Positions 12,153-13,102 of a DNA stretch of 13,102 bases are shown here, piece after piece. The notes beneath the pieces are model-generated. The model did not search any database. It saw nothing but the letters and a program-made list of their open reading frames with translations, and was not told the origin of the DNA. Location: NCBI GenBank assembly GCA_020860865.1, contig JAJBTL010000047.1:1-13102 (forward strand), written 5' to 3'. Numbering within the stretch: position 1 is the first letter of the stretch; every line of letters starts with the position of its first letter. A program made the translations under genes and the position numbers. This DNA comes from Planctomycetota bacterium (GTDB lineage Bacteria; Planctomycetota; SZUA-567).

Positions 12153-13102
12153 CGTGTGCTCCGGAATGGGGTGTGGGGCTTGCCCCACATAAGCGTTTAA
12201 AAAACGTTCCCTGTACTAATTGCATAAAATGTCCGGACGGTATCAAGCTGTGAAATACGGTACCGGAATTACCGCCGGACATATGGGTAAGCGAAAGGAT
12301 ACTTTTTAAGGTTTTTTTTGGCTTTGACGGCTTTTCCGGTGCTGCGTCGACGAGGTCAATTCGAGCGTCTCGCATATTCGCGGGAACGTATCGTGCACAC
12401 TTTTGGAGAATCTCCGAGCCATGCCGCTATAACGTCGATAGGGATGCCAGCCTACGCATGGCGTGAAGCGAAGGTATGCCGGAAAGGATTCCAGCCGAAT
12501 TTTTCAGGATGTTTTTTGTGCAATTGTACCAGTTTGGCAGGGAGTTTTTCATAAATAACCCTCCTTGCCGACGATTCCCACCCGTGGGCGGAATCTGACC
12601 AAGGGACGACGCGAGGGCCTTTTTTCGACTCTTTTGCAAGTCTTTTTGCCAACGTGGAGGAAAGCGGTACATGCCGCATTTTCCCGGTTTTTGACTTGTT
12701 GACGATGATATATGCTGGCGTCACGTCCTTCCATTGCAAGCGGTGAATTTCTCCGCGCCGTAATCCCGCGTATATGGCTACCCATACGGCAATTCCATCT
12801 TTCATTGTATCTGCGGCTTTTGTTAGAGCGGGTATTTCGTTCTTTTCCCATATCACGATGCCTTCGGGCGCATGTTCTTCATGTAAAATTTTGATTCCTT
12901 CAAGTGGATTATATCCTTGTGGAAAAATGCCGCGCAACCGTAGCCAGCGAAAAAATCCTGAAAGCGATGCAAGGGCGCGGTTTCGTGTGGCTGTAGCCCG
13001 TGTGGCGTGGATGGCGTTCAAAATATCCGTAAGCATAGGTGGTTTTGGGAGGAGGAGGTTGGAGGTGAAATATGATGCGGCAGTGAGGTGCGATTTTACT
13101 GA
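12139..13102 (-). pseudogene. int: Tyrosine integrase, decayed, 5' end beyond the window
   Basis: The minus-strand frame is open from the right edge, so the start is outside. A core-binding domain comes first (RNRALASLSGFFRWLRLRG). The catalytic domain follows: AGLRRGEIHRLQW with the first Arg, a Lys in SKTGKMRHVPLS, and the HxxR box as NPFRHTFASRH. Directly after RHA the frame hits TAG (12454-12452), yet it reads on as AGIPIDVIAAWLGDSPKV, exactly what follows the HxxR box in intact integrases. Near 12395 it must also change frame to continue as ARYVPANMRDARIDLVD. The usual xHY nucleophile segment between SPKV and ARYVP is shortened, so the catalytic tyrosine may be lost. As sequenced, the protein stops before its nucleophile and should be inactive. 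Family call secure; inactivation follows from the sequence if it is accurate. Confidence 0.8.
12230..12281. repeat. Inverted repeat in the rep-int gap
   Basis: TGTCCGG-AC-GGTA (12230-12242) faces TACC-G-CCGGACA (12270-12281) with a GGTACC palindrome in the loop. It is near the 3' end of the leftward integrase remnant and may have been its terminator. Weakly supported. Confidence 0.35.

Noticed and set aside
10700..12454. TAG recoded as an amino acid in this phage or host
   Set aside because: TAG ends at least six well-bounded genes here (pV-like, major coat, small exported protein, pVI-like, Zot, zinc finger copy B), with the next gene starting immediately after in several cases, so it is an ordinary stop.

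Overview
The window is most of an integrated filamentous phage (inovirus-type prophage), with a short piece of host chromosome at its left edge. The diagnostic set is a 53-residue mature coat protein with a signal peptide, a two-helix membrane protein just before a Zot/pI-type assembly ATPase, a lipoprotein secretin that overlaps the ATPase gene, and a Rep_trans-type replication initiator preceded by a palindrome-rich intergenic region. The secretin and its lipobox imply a Gram-negative host with an outer membrane. The sequence does not let me name a lineage. Base composition is near 50% GC, with an AT-richer adsorption module.

Layout. Positions 1-94 hold the 3' half of a class II tRNA on the minus strand, followed by its terminator; this is the probable chromosome/phage junction. 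Positions 221-270 hold a 12-bp tandem repeat and a hairpin terminator. At 310-576 is a small HTH/excisionase-like gene. A minus-strand lysogeny unit (1679 down to 614) encodes an XRE repressor and a membrane-anchored coiled-coil protein resembling TolA in architecture; the latter is broken at a run of eight G. A divergent promoter/operator region (about 1680-1800) separates this unit from the rightward phage genes: a small unknown, a candidate ssDNA-binding protein, a minor coat protein, the major coat protein, a strong terminator, a zinc-finger protein, a secreted membrane protein, a small exported protein, the adsorption protein (pIII-like, spread over three reading frames), a pVI-like protein, Zot and secretin.

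After the secretin come a Lar/DUF551-like accessory gene and, on the opposite strand, a second copy of the zinc-finger gene. Then follow a 540-base structured region (candidate origin and packaging signal), rep, a small in-frame downstream ORF ending in a 17-bp inverted repeat, and a decayed leftward tyrosine integrase whose 5' end runs off the right edge.

How it works together. Rep would start rolling-circle replication in the structured region, and a pV-like protein would coat the single strand. The coat and tip proteins wait in the inner membrane. Zot (ATPase plus a periplasmic domain that looks able to contact the secretin) and the secretin extrude the particle. Integrase plus the small HTH protein and the tRNA junction explain integration; repressor plus the TolA-like protein would be what a lysogen expresses. 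The integrase has an in-frame stop and a frameshift, so the element may now be unable to excise. Several other genes are interrupted by single-base frame changes, two of them at homopolymers. I could not tell decay, phase switching, programmed frameshifting and sequencing error apart from the sequence alone.
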